Assembly: GCF_014201335.1 (NCBI RefSeq)
Contig: NZ_JACHEB010000005.1
Location: forward strand, 434,001-498,000
Source: Tunturiibacter gelidiferens
Lineage (GTDB): Bacteria; Acidobacteriota; Terriglobia; Terriglobales; Acidobacteriaceae
Direction: 5' to 3'
DNA length: 64,000 nucleotides
Below the pieces are notes generated by a model that searched no databases, was not told the origin of the DNA, and saw only the letters and a list, made by a program, of their open reading frames with translations. The translations under genes were made by a program, and so were the position numbers. Positions 47,502-57,455 of this stretch are shown in pieces. The first letter of the stretch is position 1; the number at the start of each line of letters is the position of its first letter.

Positions 47502-48521
47502 TCAGGACGTCTGGTCCCGCACAGTAGACTGACGCACGACTAACCTTGGTTCCAATAGGATTGTCTTCGGAGGCAGGTCAGGATTTGTTGTCAATTCGAG
47601 AGCGAGCTCCCCTGCACGAATACCAAGTAGGTCGGGTTGCTGATCAACGCTAGTTAAGGGAATGCGCAGATGTTTGGCATAGCGCAGGTTGCCGGATCCA
47701 ACGAACGCAATATCTTCCGGCGTCTTGAGCCCAGCTTCACGTGCGGCTTGCATCGCACCGATCGCAGTAAGATCGTTGTAGCAGAACACAGCATCTGGAC
47801 GCTTACGCAACTTGAGGAGATCCTGCATCGCTTGATATCCAGCCTCATCACCCAACTCTTCGAAACGATTGCACGTAACTATGAGTTCTTCGCGAGTCTC
47901 CATCCGCTGGCTTTGCAGCGTGTCGCGATATCCTCTGAGGCGCTCGAGCGAAGGGCTTATCTCACGACCGCCTATGTGAGCGATGCGCTTCTTCCCAATT
48001 GAGATCAGGTGCTCGGTTGCAATACGGCCAATCTTGTAGTCGTCAGAACCGACAAAGTGGGCCGACAGATAAGGAAAGTTTCTGTCAACAAGAAGAAAAG
48101 GCGTCTTCTCATCTCCAAGTTCATAGAAGTTTTTGAGACGCGCCTGACTTGAAGCAATCAGTAGCGCATCCACGCCCCGGCTAAGAAGCGTTCGAATCTC
48201 TTGTTGCTCAAGCTCGGGGTTTTCTTCTGAGGATGCAAGCACCAGCGCCATATGGGATGCGCGGAGAACACCGGCGAGCGACTTTGCGAACTCTGCAAAA
48301 AAAGGATGAACCAGGTCGGGCACTACGAGACCCATTGTGTAGGTTCGACCACTTGCGAGGCCACGAGCCAGCATGTTTGGCTTATAGTCAAGCTCCTGCA
48401 TTCGCTTAAGGACGCGTGCACGCGTTTTCTCGCCTATGTCCTGATTGCCACGTAGCACTTTGGAGACTGTAACAGTCGAAATCCCGAGGTCGCGTGCAAT
48501 ATCTTTGAGACGGATTGCCAA
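47502..48521 (-). CDS. LacI family transcriptional regulator
   Basis: A 339-residue repressor. The TTG start (AAGGGG, 6-base spacing) puts the HTH at residues 3-25 (LKDIARDLGISTVTVSKVL), followed by the hinge helix YKPNMLARGLASGRT and an effector domain with GLVVPDLVHPFFAEF and AVFCYNDLTAIGAMQAAREA. It is convergent with the transporter gene and, because palindromes of LacI type occur upstream of the transporter, the TonB receptor and inositol oxygenase, it is the best candidate for their regulator. The ligand may be myo-inositol or a derivative (inference). Confidence 0.92.
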   Translation of the reverse strand: MAIRLKDIARDLGISTVTVSKVLRGNQDIGEKTRARVLKRMQELDYKPNMLARGLASGRTYTMGLVVPDLVHPFFAEFAKSLAGVLRASHMALVLASSEENPELEQQEIRTLLSRGVDALLIASSQARLKNFYELGDEKTPFLLVDRNFPYLSAHFVGSDDYKIGRIATEHLISIGKKRIAHIGGREISPSLERLRGYRDTLQSQRMETREELIVTCNRFEELGDEAGYQAMQDLLKLRKRPDAVFCYNDLTAIGAMQAAREAGLKTPEDIAFVGSGNLRYAKHLRIPLTSVDQQPDLLGIRAGELALELTTNPDLPPKTILLEPRLVVRQSTVRDQTS

Positions 48522-48689
48522 GTATGGCCCCTTCCGGCAACAGCATGCAATGGCGTCGCGAAAGCCTTGTGTCGGAACTAATAATGCTCCTATAGCCTAC
48601 AGGGGCATATTGTGAGCTACAAAAAACTTCATCTCACGCTCCTCCTGTTATGCGTTCTTCCGCTTCGGAAGCCCGCTGGGTTATTTCAA

Positions 48690-49865
48690 TTACTGGGGGA
48701 CAGGATGATTTTCCGGTGAGGGCACTCCCCCAATTTTTGCGTTCGGCTCAAGCAAGCTGCTCTTGCAGACAGCCGGTGCATTAATGATGTTGCAACGCGC
48801 GGGCAAACCGTCCGCAAAACCCACGCTGTAGCCAGTCCACTTCGAAGGTTCTGACAACGGATAATCTGTACTGATCATTTGCACACCGGAATGCAAGAGA
48901 GCGTCACGACGAGTGGTGTCGTTGGTGCGGGCTGCAATTGTGCTTTCGTCGGCACGAGCCCGAACGATGTAGCCCTGGCGCACGAGTTGATCGATCAGTT
49001 GCTGACTGCCCTCGTTTTCTTCCACAAAAGCGGCGTCGGGCTTACCCGGGTCGGAGTTTGTGAATAGCACGCGACCTTGTAATAGTGGGTGGCGGGCAGT
49101 GTAAATAGGTCCGGCATTTTTTTGATCCATCAAAAAAATCACCTTGCCGCGTGACTCTGCCAGGGTCGGCCAGCGGCCGGCACGCACTGCGGCTTCCAGG
49201 GTCTGGTAGTTGCCACGCACCTTGTCCGGTAAAATCATTTCTTCGTCGGCAAAAATAGAACGGATTTCCTTATCGAGGGCATCGAACGTTTCGCTGGTAA
49301 ATGGCTCGGCCTCAACGCTACCCGGTATTGACTGGGTGCGACCATGTTTGGTTTCGATCAACAGGAACAGCGGGACATGCTCCGGATGGTCCTTCGACCA
49401 AGTTCGAATTTCTTTGAGGCAATCGGTAAACAAAAGACAAGAGCTCCGCTGATTGAGATCAGGTATATGGATGACTTTAAATCCGGGTTTATCCATCTCG
49501 TTTGGATCAAAATCAGCGTCCGGCGGAAGTCCTGCTTGCTTTGTCAGTGCAACGATCTTTGGATGTGAGAACCGCCCACCATGGGGATCTTGGACAATGT
49601 CGATTTCCAGCTGCCGAACGCCACCGTTTAGCTGCGCAGTGAGCGTTGCGTGCCTATACTCCAAAGCTTCGTATTCGCGGGGATTTTGGCTATATGCGAA
49701 TTTTTCCTCGCTTGGAGCAAATCCAAGGTTATAGCTGTTATGGGATCCTATTACCTGGATCTGGTTCAGGTGAATCTGAGTATCCTGATTAGAATTCGTC
49801 TGGCCCGCTAGTATCCCCGCAGTGCTGAAGACTAAGAATACAACCACACCTACACTTTTTCGCAA
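48690..49865 (-). CDS. Phosphatidylinositol-specific phospholipase C-like protein
   Basis: Exported protein of about 391 residues of the Ca2+-dependent PI-PLC1-like family. I start at the second TTG (49865), preceded by GAGAGG with 8-base spacing, because it begins the signal peptide (RKSVGVVVFLVFSTAGILA). The barrel begins IQVIGSHNSYN with the catalytic His near residue 42, then LNGGVRQLEIDIVQDPHGGR, a second His in FSHPKIV, and FLLIETKHGR with metal-binding residues. Enzymes of this fold release inositol phosphates or act on related phosphodiesters. It follows the TonB receptor by about 80 bp on the same strand and probably shares its mRNA. Confidence 0.85.
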   Translation of the reverse strand: MRKSVGVVVFLVFSTAGILAGQTNSNQDTQIHLNQIQVIGSHNSYNLGFAPSEEKFAYSQNPREYEALEYRHATLTAQLNGGVRQLEIDIVQDPHGGRFSHPKIVALTKQAGLPPDADFDPNEMDKPGFKVIHIPDLNQRSSCLLFTDCLKEIRTWSKDHPEHVPLFLLIETKHGRTQSIPGSVEAEPFTSETFDALDKEIRSIFADEEMILPDKVRGNYQTLEAAVRAGRWPTLAESRGKVIFLMDQKNAGPIYTARHPLLQGRVLFTNSDPGKPDAAFVEENEGSQQLIDQLVRQGYIVRARADESTIAARTNDTTRRDALLHSGVQMISTDYPLSEPSKWTGYSVGFADGLPARCNIINAPAVCKSSLLEPNAKIGGVPSPENHPVPQ

Positions 49866-49943
49866 TTGAAGGTCCTCTCCGCTCAATTATCATCGGCCAA
49901 TAGCAGGCGAGAATAACTAGAATCTTGCCCTTCCTCGCTAGTT

Positions 49944-52900
49944 TTAAAATAAGACCTTCGCAGCAAACTGAAGTTGCCGCGACGGGAAGGCCGTCGTAAT
50001 GGTTCCAAACGACGCGCCGTCAGAAATGTTTGTGTCCGGGGCCTGCCAGTTGGTGTGGTTCAACACGTTGAACGCTTCGGCTCTCAGGTCCAACTTGACT
50101 CGTTCCGTTACCAAGGGAAATTGCTTGTGGAGTCCCAGATCCGTGTTGTAGTACGCATAGGAGCGAAGGCTGTTGCGCGAAACATTACCAAAAGCAGAGG
50201 CGTTTCCATAACGAGTAAAAGATGGGTAATCGTAGCTGGTGTAGTTGCCACCTCCAGGGAGATAGCCATTCAGCCCACGGCTTTTGGTGACACCATTTAC
50301 GTTGCTTGTTGGAAGCGCCGTGATTTTAGTACCTTTGAGAGGCGAGCCAGCTATGTGCTGAGGACGCAAATTGACCAGATCAGTGCTGAACAACTGGCCA
50401 ATCGTAGAACCACTACTTCCGTTAAGAAGCGCCGTGGTGGTGCTACTCGAGGAACCTGAATAGATGATGTTGAAAGGTAGACCGCTTGTGATCGTATTGA
50501 TGACAGTAACCTGCCATCCTCCCAGAACAGCATTCATAAATCCATTAGATTTGGCGCCAAATTGGCGGCCATGGCCGTATGGAAGGTCGTAGACGATTGA
50601 AGTAGTATTGTCGATCGGCTGATCGTAGCTGGAAGGACCGTAATCGCCGCGAGGGTTGGCGAAGTTGACTCGCGAGGTATCTCCATTATTCTGTTCCAAG
50701 TGCCCGGAGGCGAGATCGAATGCTCGGCTGTAGGTGAAAGAGTTGAGCAAATAGAGCCCGCCCATCCGCTTCTCGCCTTTGATCTGCAGCGAGTTGTAAT
50801 TCGCCGGACCGCCGCCATAAGCAATTTCAATGTCACCGAAGGTGGGTACGGGCCGCCGATTCTGATACGTAGCGCATCCAGCTGGCGTTGCGGTGAGGCA
50901 GGGGGCCGCTTGATTGTAATCGGCCAAGATCTGCAAATGGGTACTCTTATTGCCGACGTAAGCGATATCAAACAGGATGCCACCTGGAAGCTCCCTCTGA
51001 ACATCAAGGAAGAAACTCTGCACGTAGCCTGTTTTAAACTTGGGATCAATGTAGCGTGACGTGACGTTCAGAGGATTGAAGTACGCAGGACTAGTGAGGA
51101 TGTTCGAGTAACCCTGTTGTGTCTGACGGAAGCAAAGTGTCTGGACCTGCGTATCGTTGGTGCAAAGACTAGCCGCGGTTGGATAGATAGAGTTGTTATT
51201 GTTCACCGTAGCGTTCACGACGTCCGGACCGTTGTACGTGAGATTATTCTCTCCACCAGCACGATTGAATTGCACGTAGACAATGCCGTACCCCCCTCTG
51301 AGAACGGTTTTTGGATTAAGGCTGTCTGCGAATCCAAAACGTGGCGCGAAATTATTGGTCGGTGTGTGCACCAAGGTGCGGTCATAAAGGCTGCCATTGC
51401 TGGCCGGTATGAGTGTATTGGTCGACGGGCTGAAATTCGCTAGGCGATTATCACGCTCGAACTGCGGCGTCATAATCTCATAACGCAACCCCATATTTAG
51501 CGTCAAGGATGGCGTAACCTTCATATCGTCCTGGAAATATCCCGCGTAATAACGCTGTCGCAAGTTCACAACTGTGTAGTTGGTGAGTGCGTAGGAGGAA
51601 CGGTTACCAAAGAGGAAATCGGCGACGGCTTGGGCCTGTTGAATCTGGGTAGAAGTCGAGTTGCCAGCAGCGGTATCCGTGGGATTACAGGCAGTCGTCA
51701 CACTGGCAGAGCAGTTCGGGAAAAATGGTACCCCGCCAACAGTTGGCCCGGCCGCATACCGGCTTGAGTAGTTGTCCTGGCCGTAGCTGGGATTAAAATC
51801 ATTCACGACGGTGTGGATCAGCTGTTGTTCGTAGCCGAACTTCATCGAATGGCGTCCGAGGACCCACGTGAAGTTGACCTTGGGGTTATAGATGGTGGGA
51901 TTTTGAAACTGTGGACTGGACGGCTGGTTTCCGAGCTGGGTAAATCCTATGATTGACTGCGCATTCAGACTGCGGACCAAGCTGGGATCGGTCGGTAGCC
52001 CGTCCGTGATACCGTTTTCGGCGAGTAGCGAAGCCTGGCCTTGGGTATAAGGAGTCTTGGCGCCAATGTTGCGTGTCCAGGCAAAACGAATGTCAAGTAG
52101 TTTGTTCTGACTGATGATCCAAGTGGCTCCGCCGGCGATTTGGCGATTCTGAATGTTTACGTTCGAGTTAGCATTGCCGCCGGCAGGACCGCCCACGGTG
52201 GGAGGATCAAAGATTTCGGTCTGATGTTCACTATAGCGGCCGAAGAGTTTCCATTTAGTGAAACTCTGGTCGATTCGGATATCGCCCTTGTCATCGTTGA
52301 TCGTTCCGCGCGGTGCGTTGCTGTAGTTATTCGTAATGTTGTTATATGCCGGTGCGGTACTGCCATTGGCACCGGTGACATTGTTGGCCGGAAGCGCCGC
52401 GAGGACGGCAAGAGCGAACGGCGTTGATCCGGAAGCAACATTTCCGGAGGTGTATGTAGCACCCGTGAGGGGGTTGTAGAGGGGGATAGGTGCAGTTGTT
52501 CCATCCACCCTGTGCAGAAGAAACACCCCAGCTCGCTGTTCGGAATCCGGCAAAGTCACCGCAGCCTGTTGATAAGTGAAAATCTGTCTCACGCCTTCGT
52601 AATCAGCAAAGAAGAACGTTTTGTTGCGGAAGATTCGTCCACCAGTTGTAGCTCCGAACTGGTTGCGAATCAGGCCGGGCTTGTTGCCAGTTGCCGTTTG
52701 AAGAGGACCGAAGGCGTTCAGGTCGGTGTTGCGGATGTAATCCCACACAGCACCGTGATAATCGTTCGACCCACTCCGAGTAGAAACATTGATCACCGCT
52801 CCTGGCATACGACCATACTCTGCCGAATAATTATTCGACTCTACTCGGAATTCGCTGACGGCGTCGGGAGACGGAGCGATATTCTCATCTTCAAAACCTT

Positions 52901-53543
52901 GGTTCGAAGTCCCATAGTTACTGTTCTCCAAGCCATCAATGAGGAACTCGTTAAACGCCGAGCGTTGTCCATTAATGTTAAAAGCCGCTTCACGGCTGGA
53001 AGCAGTCTGGTTCTCGAGCATTGATTTACGAACGCCGGGCGTGAGCAATACCAAGTCCGCGTAGGAACGTCCGTTAAGCGGTAAGTTCTCCACTTCCTTC
53101 TGACCGATGACCTGGCTGCGTGAACTAGTCTCGGTTTCCAAAAGTTGGGCAGCGGCCCCAACCTCAACTACCTGATTTACCTCGCCTGGCTTGACCTGAA
53201 TATCAACACGTTGACGCGAATCAGTCGAAAGGTTGAAAGTGTCGGTCTTCGCTCCTCGAAAGCCAGAAGCTTCGGTCGAAATCTGATAATCTCCGATGGG
53301 CACCGAGTTGAATTCGTACTTTCCCTCGTTATCGGTTCTCGCAGTTTGAGAGACATCGGTAGCAATGTTGTTAAGTTTGACGACGGCGTTGGGAACTACC
53401 GCGCCGCCGTTGTCACGAACATAGCCTAGCACCGAGGCGGAGCCGAACTGAGCGTGTGCGTCGTCCACGTAGAGTAGGGAATTCGCAACCCATATCAGCA
53501 GACCGAGCATCCGGATAACCGAGTTTTTGTTTCTCTTATCCAT
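49944..53543 (-). CDS. TonB-dependent receptor, Oar-like with carboxypeptidase-regulatory-like domain
   Basis: Outer-membrane receptor of about 1199 residues. A signal sequence (RMLGLLIWVANSLLYVDDAH) leads to the regulatory-like sandwich (GYVRDNGGAVVPNAVVKLNN, VPIGDYQISTEASGF), a plug (NLPLNGRSYADLVLLTPGVR) and the barrel, ending in the aromatic terminus FAAKVLF. I use ATG 53543, which has GGAG 9 bases upstream; a TTG at 53558 is possible. Over 100 bp upstream lie overlapping palindromes matching the inferred LacI operator. With the downstream PI-PLC-like gene it forms an uptake and cleavage operon, perhaps for inositol phosphates or glycolipid head groups. Confidence 0.92.
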   Translation of the reverse strand: MDKRNKNSVIRMLGLLIWVANSLLYVDDAHAQFGSASVLGYVRDNGGAVVPNAVVKLNNIATDVSQTARTDNEGKYEFNSVPIGDYQISTEASGFRGAKTDTFNLSTDSRQRVDIQVKPGEVNQVVEVGAAAQLLETETSSRSQVIGQKEVENLPLNGRSYADLVLLTPGVRKSMLENQTASSREAAFNINGQRSAFNEFLIDGLENSNYGTSNQGFEDENIAPSPDAVSEFRVESNNYSAEYGRMPGAVINVSTRSGSNDYHGAVWDYIRNTDLNAFGPLQTATGNKPGLIRNQFGATTGGRIFRNKTFFFADYEGVRQIFTYQQAAVTLPDSEQRAGVFLLHRVDGTTAPIPLYNPLTGATYTSGNVASGSTPFALAVLAALPANNVTGANGSTAPAYNNITNNYSNAPRGTINDDKGDIRIDQSFTKWKLFGRYSEHQTEIFDPPTVGGPAGGNANSNVNIQNRQIAGGATWIISQNKLLDIRFAWTRNIGAKTPYTQGQASLLAENGITDGLPTDPSLVRSLNAQSIIGFTQLGNQPSSPQFQNPTIYNPKVNFTWVLGRHSMKFGYEQQLIHTVVNDFNPSYGQDNYSSRYAAGPTVGGVPFFPNCSASVTTACNPTDTAAGNSTSTQIQQAQAVADFLFGNRSSYALTNYTVVNLRQRYYAGYFQDDMKVTPSLTLNMGLRYEIMTPQFERDNRLANFSPSTNTLIPASNGSLYDRTLVHTPTNNFAPRFGFADSLNPKTVLRGGYGIVYVQFNRAGGENNLTYNGPDVVNATVNNNNSIYPTAASLCTNDTQVQTLCFRQTQQGYSNILTSPAYFNPLNVTSRYIDPKFKTGYVQSFFLDVQRELPGGILFDIAYVGNKSTHLQILADYNQAAPCLTATPAGCATYQNRRPVPTFGDIEIAYGGGPANYNSLQIKGEKRMGGLYLLNSFTYSRAFDLASGHLEQNNGDTSRVNFANPRGDYGPSSYDQPIDNTTSIVYDLPYGHGRQFGAKSNGFMNAVLGGWQVTVINTITSGLPFNIIYSGSSSSTTTALLNGSSGSTIGQLFSTDLVNLRPQHIAGSPLKGTKITALPTSNVNGVTKSRGLNGYLPGGGNYTSYDYPSFTRYGNASAFGNVSRNSLRSYAYYNTDLGLHKQFPLVTERVKLDLRAEAFNVLNHTNWQAPDTNISDGASFGTITTAFPSRQLQFAAKVLF

Positions 53544-53680
53544 AGCAAACATCTCCAAACCTTAGCGTCGGTTGCCTCATCGATCGGGAAGGTCCCCGCT
53601 GATGTTGATTGAAACTAGATAAACGACTTCAGGGACGCGCGAACATTACTTGAGCCACAATGTTGGTGTCAACAGAAAAG

Positions 53681-53698
53681 TTTACCGCTAACGTTAGC
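53681..53698 (-). promoter_or_regulatory. LacI-type operator candidate upstream of the TonB receptor operon
   Basis: The minus strand reads GTTAGCGGTAAA (53692-53681), 11 of 12 bases identical to the site before the inositol oxygenase. It overlaps a perfect 12-base palindrome GCTAACGTTAGC (53687-53698). The gap from 53559 to 53878 has no gene. Confidence 0.55.
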
Positions 53699-53878
53699 CA
53701 AAGATTTTGTCCTTCAAGTTATTGAAGATAAACGTATTAATAGGGCACTTACTACAACGAAAGCGGTGAAGTGATTGAGAAAAAAGAGGGAAGAAAATTC
53801 CTCAGTCGAGCTTCGTAAAGAACAAGATGTGCGGGCGGGCTTCTGTGCAAGACAGGTTCTTTTCTTCACGCGGCGAAC

Positions 53879-54430
53879 GTGATACCTCCGGGGACCAGAG
53901 TCACGGGGCATGTAACGACCGCGAGCGCTTTCGTCTTTGATGCAACTCCGTATGCCAAGCAACGGCAGGGCGTACTAGCAATCCACTTTGACTCCATCGA
54001 CGATCAGGGTAAAAACCTGCCATTGAACGTATACGTTCGCGCTCTCGCCGATCCACTAACTGCGTGGGCAGCGAGAACGCCGAAGCCCAGTGACGAAGAC
54101 CAACTCGGCACGGTGACTCAAATTGGCGGAGACTTGGTGACGCCATCCCAGAAGGGCGTGATGTCGCAGGATGGAGACATCGTGGGGTATCAGAAGCGTG
54201 GCGGCATCTACGCGCACCTGATCTCAGCATCTGGTAACAGTCCTGACAGTTGTGACGCAAGCGACACCGAGGAGTCGATGGGTTTGTTCTCTGCGTCGGC
54301 ATGTGGACTGTACGGGTTTGCCGATTGTGCCCTCATAGGTACTGGAAAGACCGGAGAACATTCAACCTTGACACTGATCTCCCGACGCCGCTCACCGAAG
54401 CTATGGGCTCATAGCACTGCAGGGCAAAGA
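53879..54430 (+). pseudogene. C-terminal part of an acidobacterial secreted protein, first piece of a mosaic ORF
   Basis: The frame gives IPPGTRVTGHVTTASAFVF, then QRQGVLAIHFDSIDDQGKNL and MGLFSASACGLYGFADCALI, ending near SPKLWAHSTAG. It resembles the second half of secreted acidobacterial proteins whose first half reads like the frame at 56916-57158 on the other strand. There is no signal peptide or proper start (GTG at 53879 has no ribosome binding site). It runs on without a stop into TolC-like sequence, so it is a fused fragment. Confidence 0.65.
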
Positions 54431-54439
54431 GTTCGCGAG

Positions 54440-55470
54440 CCGCGTTCAGGGCTTTTCCCCACGATTGGCTTCAATGCAACCGGTGTCGCCGTCGCAGACA
54501 CAGGAACATCAACCGCCGCAGGAGCGCTGACCCCCTCTTCGATCTCAGACAGGTCCGCTTATGGTGGAAATCTCGTTCAGCTAGTGACCGACTTCGGCAG
54601 AACGAGCGCTCTGAGTGTCCGCAGCGCCTACTTCAGGTTATGGGCGCGGAGGAGGTGCTCCACGCTGCAAGGGAAGCTCAAGGAAACCGTCAGTTGATTG
54701 TCCGCCAAATTAGCGCACTCGCTGGAAGTCAACTGCGCTCAACGCTCGACGTTAGCTTCGCAAGCATTCTTGAGAGTGAAGCGGAGCTGGCTGTGGTTCG
54801 GGCCGAAAGCTCCGTGCAGCAACAACGCACTCGCCTCCCCACTGCCATGGGCCAGCTGAAACCTGTCACGACAACACTCGTCGCAGAACAACTTCCATCT
54901 CAGCTTCCGCTGGAACCATCATCGTTCTTGGCTCAAGCCGACTTGCAGCGTGCAGATTTGAATGCAGCCATCTCTCAACAAGATGCGGCATCCCGCTTCG
55001 CCGAATCAGAGCGGCGGCTCAGTTACCCCACACTGAACGCGCTTGGTGCTGCGGGGCAGATTCCATTCCACGACCGCACGTTGCAGGGAAACCACGCGGC
55101 AGCCGGATTCAATCTAAGTATTCCAGTTTTTAATGGTGGTCTTTTCGCAGCACGTCGTACCGAAGCAGAACTTGAGTCCGATGCCCGCACACGCGACGTG
55201 GAAGAAGTGAAGCTGGAAGTGAACGAACAGGTCCAGAACGATTGGTCGCAGGCGATGGAGGCATATAGAAGTCTCGACGTCTCGACTCGTCTGGTAGCAC
55301 GGAGCAAAGAGTCACTGCGAATTGGCTCAGGCCAGATACCAGGCAGGCCTAGGCAGCATCGTGGAACTCAACGAAGCGCAACTGAGCGAGACATCCGCAG
55401 AGATCAACGCTGCCGGGGTGACCTACACCTACCTTACGGTCATTACGAAATTGGAGGTGTCGTACGCTTC
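54440..55470 (+). pseudogene. TolC-family outer membrane efflux protein, broken
   Basis: Coiled-coil TolC features are clear: FNATGVAVADTGTSTAAGAL, LVTDFGRTSALSV, then after a one-base loss near 54634 GAEEVLHAAREAQGN and LDVSFASILESEAELAVV, with FNLSIPVFNGGLFAARR typical of the second repeat. A further shift near 55320 moves the end, ARYQAGLGSIVELNEAQLSE, to another frame. The N-terminal signal and part of the first repeat are missing. It once served as the outer-membrane duct of a tripartite exporter. It is flanked on both sides by unrelated fragments. Confidence 0.8.
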
Positions 55471-55489
55471 TTCCGCGATCGTTATTATC

Positions 55490-56091
55490 CCATCGCAATG
55501 GCGGCAGCGGGAGCTCAGAACGATACAGTGGTCGGCGGCGGTTTCGTCGCAAACGCTCGATTCCCAGTCACTACCAAGGTTGACGTGGGGCTGCACGTGC
55601 TAGCGGGTGATGGAACAGGCCGCTATGGAGTCGCTCTGCTGCCGGATGTAACGGTTCATCCGAACGGTACTTTTGTTCCGTTGCGCAACGCCCAAGGGCT
55701 TCTGTCCCTTGAGTTTCATCCGAACAAAAGGCTCGATATCTTCGGATACGCAGGTTCAGAGTACGTTCAGCGGACCTTCTATGTCAGTGGTACCGGAACG
55801 CTCGTAGGTTACGCTCCTACGAACGGAAACAATGTTGGCTGCGGGACCGAAGCACTACCGACAGCTGGGACTGGCTACGCTCCCGGAGCGAGTCCGTGCC
55901 TTGGAGCAACTAGAGACATCTCACAATATTCGGCAGGTTGGGTGTATCGCATCTACAGTGGTCCGGCAGGCAAACTCCAATACGGCGCGGCATACAGCTA
56001 TCTGGCTCGTAATGGATGGACGGGAGTCGGCGGCGCACCTAAAGCTACCAACAACTTCGTCTACACCAGTTTCCGCTATTACATTCCATAA
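55490..56091 (+). pseudogene. C-terminal fragment of an acidobacterial outer-membrane barrel protein
   Basis: From about AQNDTVVGGGFVANARFP the frame carries a beta-barrel end: LHVLAGDGTGRYGVALLPDV, LDIFGYAGSEYVQRTFYV and the terminus NNFVYTSFRYYIP. This tail resembles large uncharacterised outer-membrane proteins of Acidobacteria. The start of the gene is absent, since the fragment is joined directly to TolC sequence. It stops one base before the next gene's TTG. Confidence 0.65.
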
Positions 56092-56097
56092 TTGAAA

Positions 56098-56817
56098 ATG
56101 TACGCAAATCTATCCATGCAAAATAATGATTGTTTCAAGGCGCGCAAGCGGATCATGGTTCTGCCCGGTCGAGGTGGTGATTCCCCAGTCATCACTGAAG
56201 CCCTAGGCAACGGAACCTTTGACCTTGGATTCGTCTCGGACCCGCCACAATTAGCGAAATCGCTACTGGAATTCAAGCCAGCACTGCTTCTACTGGAGAT
56301 TGATTCTTGGAGACAGCAGACGAGAGCTTTGCTATGTAAACTCGCGGACTTGAAGAACACTCAACCATTTCGAAGGGTCATTCTGTCGGAGGCTGCGACC
56401 GTAGACGATAGGGTCAGTGCCCTTGAGCTTGGTGCTGACGACTTCCTAGCCAAGCCTATCTCGCCCCGAGAACTTCTGGCCCGTCTTCAGGCGGTTCTTC
56501 GTGCAGACACAAGCTTCGCAGTCGAAGAGGACATTAGATCTTTCGGGTCACTTTCTCTTTATGGAGGGCTCATGGAAGTCTCCGTCGGTAATGATCGAAA
56601 GAAACTTAGCCTCACCGAGTTCAACTTGCTCTCGTACTTCATGGACTACCCGGGGCAGGTTCTGAGTCGTGATCGACTACTCGAAAACGTCTGGATTCCT
56701 TGGGAGATCGAGGATCGTCGGGTTGTGGACGTATACGTGCTACGTCTCCGCCAAAAGATCGAAGAGAGTGCGTTGCATCCAAGCAGACTTATCACTAGAC
56801 GTGGAGAAGGATATTGA
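56098..56817 (+). CDS. OmpR-type response regulator with atypical receiver
   Basis: About 239 residues: a receiver-like domain and an OmpR winged helix (LSLTEFNLLSYFMDYPGQVL, SRDRLLENVW, VVDVYVLRLRQKIEE). The receiver lacks the usual acidic pocket (RIMVLPGRGG in place of a VDDE motif) and the phospho-acceptor Asp is Glu (LLLLEIDSW). The switch Lys remains in DDFLAKPISPRELLAR. It may act without phosphorylation. The end, RRGEGY, lacks the few residues usually following. No strong ribosome binding site; ATG 56116 is another possible start. Neighbours are pseudogenes, so it may be a relic that is still open. Confidence 0.7.
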   Translation: MYANLSMQNNDCFKARKRIMVLPGRGGDSPVITEALGNGTFDLGFVSDPPQLAKSLLEFKPALLLLEIDSWRQQTRALLCKLADLKNTQPFRRVILSEAATVDDRVSALELGADDFLAKPISPRELLARLQAVLRADTSFAVEEDIRSFGSLSLYGGLMEVSVGNDRKKLSLTEFNLLSYFMDYPGQVLSRDRLLENVWIPWEIEDRRVVDVYVLRLRQKIEESALHPSRLITRRGEGY

Positions 56818-56915
56818 CTGGTAGATCCCTTCTGTAAAACGTAGAGCCGGATGTTTAGCCTCGATCCAAGTCGTATGTTTCGATCCTCAAAGTTCTGCCG
56901 CCTTTCGTTAGAGAA
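56818..56915. other. Short gap
   Basis: Nothing recognised between the OmpR-type regulator and the fragment on the opposite strand. Confidence 0.3.
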
Positions 56916-57158
56916 CTATATCCGGGCTATGACGTGCGAGAGCGAACAAGGGATAGCCTGCCCATTGGACAGATGAACTGGCTGAGTCGTCTTTGCTGAG
57001 ATCGCATCGCCGACGTGAACATGCTTTGAATCAATGCCTCGATCAAAGCTGATTGGGAGGGTTGTTCTGGGCGACAATAGAGTTGTTGGGGCCTGCGCCA
57101 CAGCGAGCTGTGCCGAAAACGCGACGACTACTGTAAACAAGATTGGCTTCATCTTCAC
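56916..57158 (-). pseudogene. N-terminal fragment of an acidobacterial secreted protein
   Basis: Starts MKMKPILFTVVVAFSAQLAV, a good signal peptide, and continues LPISFDRGIDSKHVHVGDAI then AKTTQPVHLSNGQAIP before the homology ends and a stop follows within 11 codons. It reads as the first third of a secreted protein family whose remainder resembles the frame beginning at 53879 on the plus strand. The intact gene is not present. Confidence 0.6.
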
Positions 57159-57319
57159 TCCGCATGCCGGTGGTACCGGCGACAGACAGAGTGGACCATG
57201 GAAGCCCCTTACGCCCGACTTACATTTTCCTCACATCACAACCCATCCCCTTGCCCTCACGGCAATCGTAAGAAATCATCAGTATGGAGACTGCTGTGCA
57301 AGAGAAGCCTAAACTCGGC

Positions 57320-57455
57320 CGAAATCCTGATCGTCGAAGACGACCGGAAGACGGCGGACTCTCTCGTAGTGGGTTTGGAGCGCGGAGGGTTTACCCAGAT
57401 AGTCATCAGCTCCGGCGTTCAAACCTGTAACGCGATCATCAATAGAGTTATGTGA
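57320..57455 (+). pseudogene. Response regulator receiver fragment
   Basis: AEILIVEDDRKTADSLVVGL with the acidic pair EDD is the start of an OmpR-type regulator, but it ends after 40 residues. The phospho-Asp region and the output domain are missing. It precedes a broken kinase and was presumably its partner. The bases from 57456 to 57729 contain another coding-like scrap (RELAQICARIVDFSAEALHL) that I cannot place. Confidence 0.65.
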
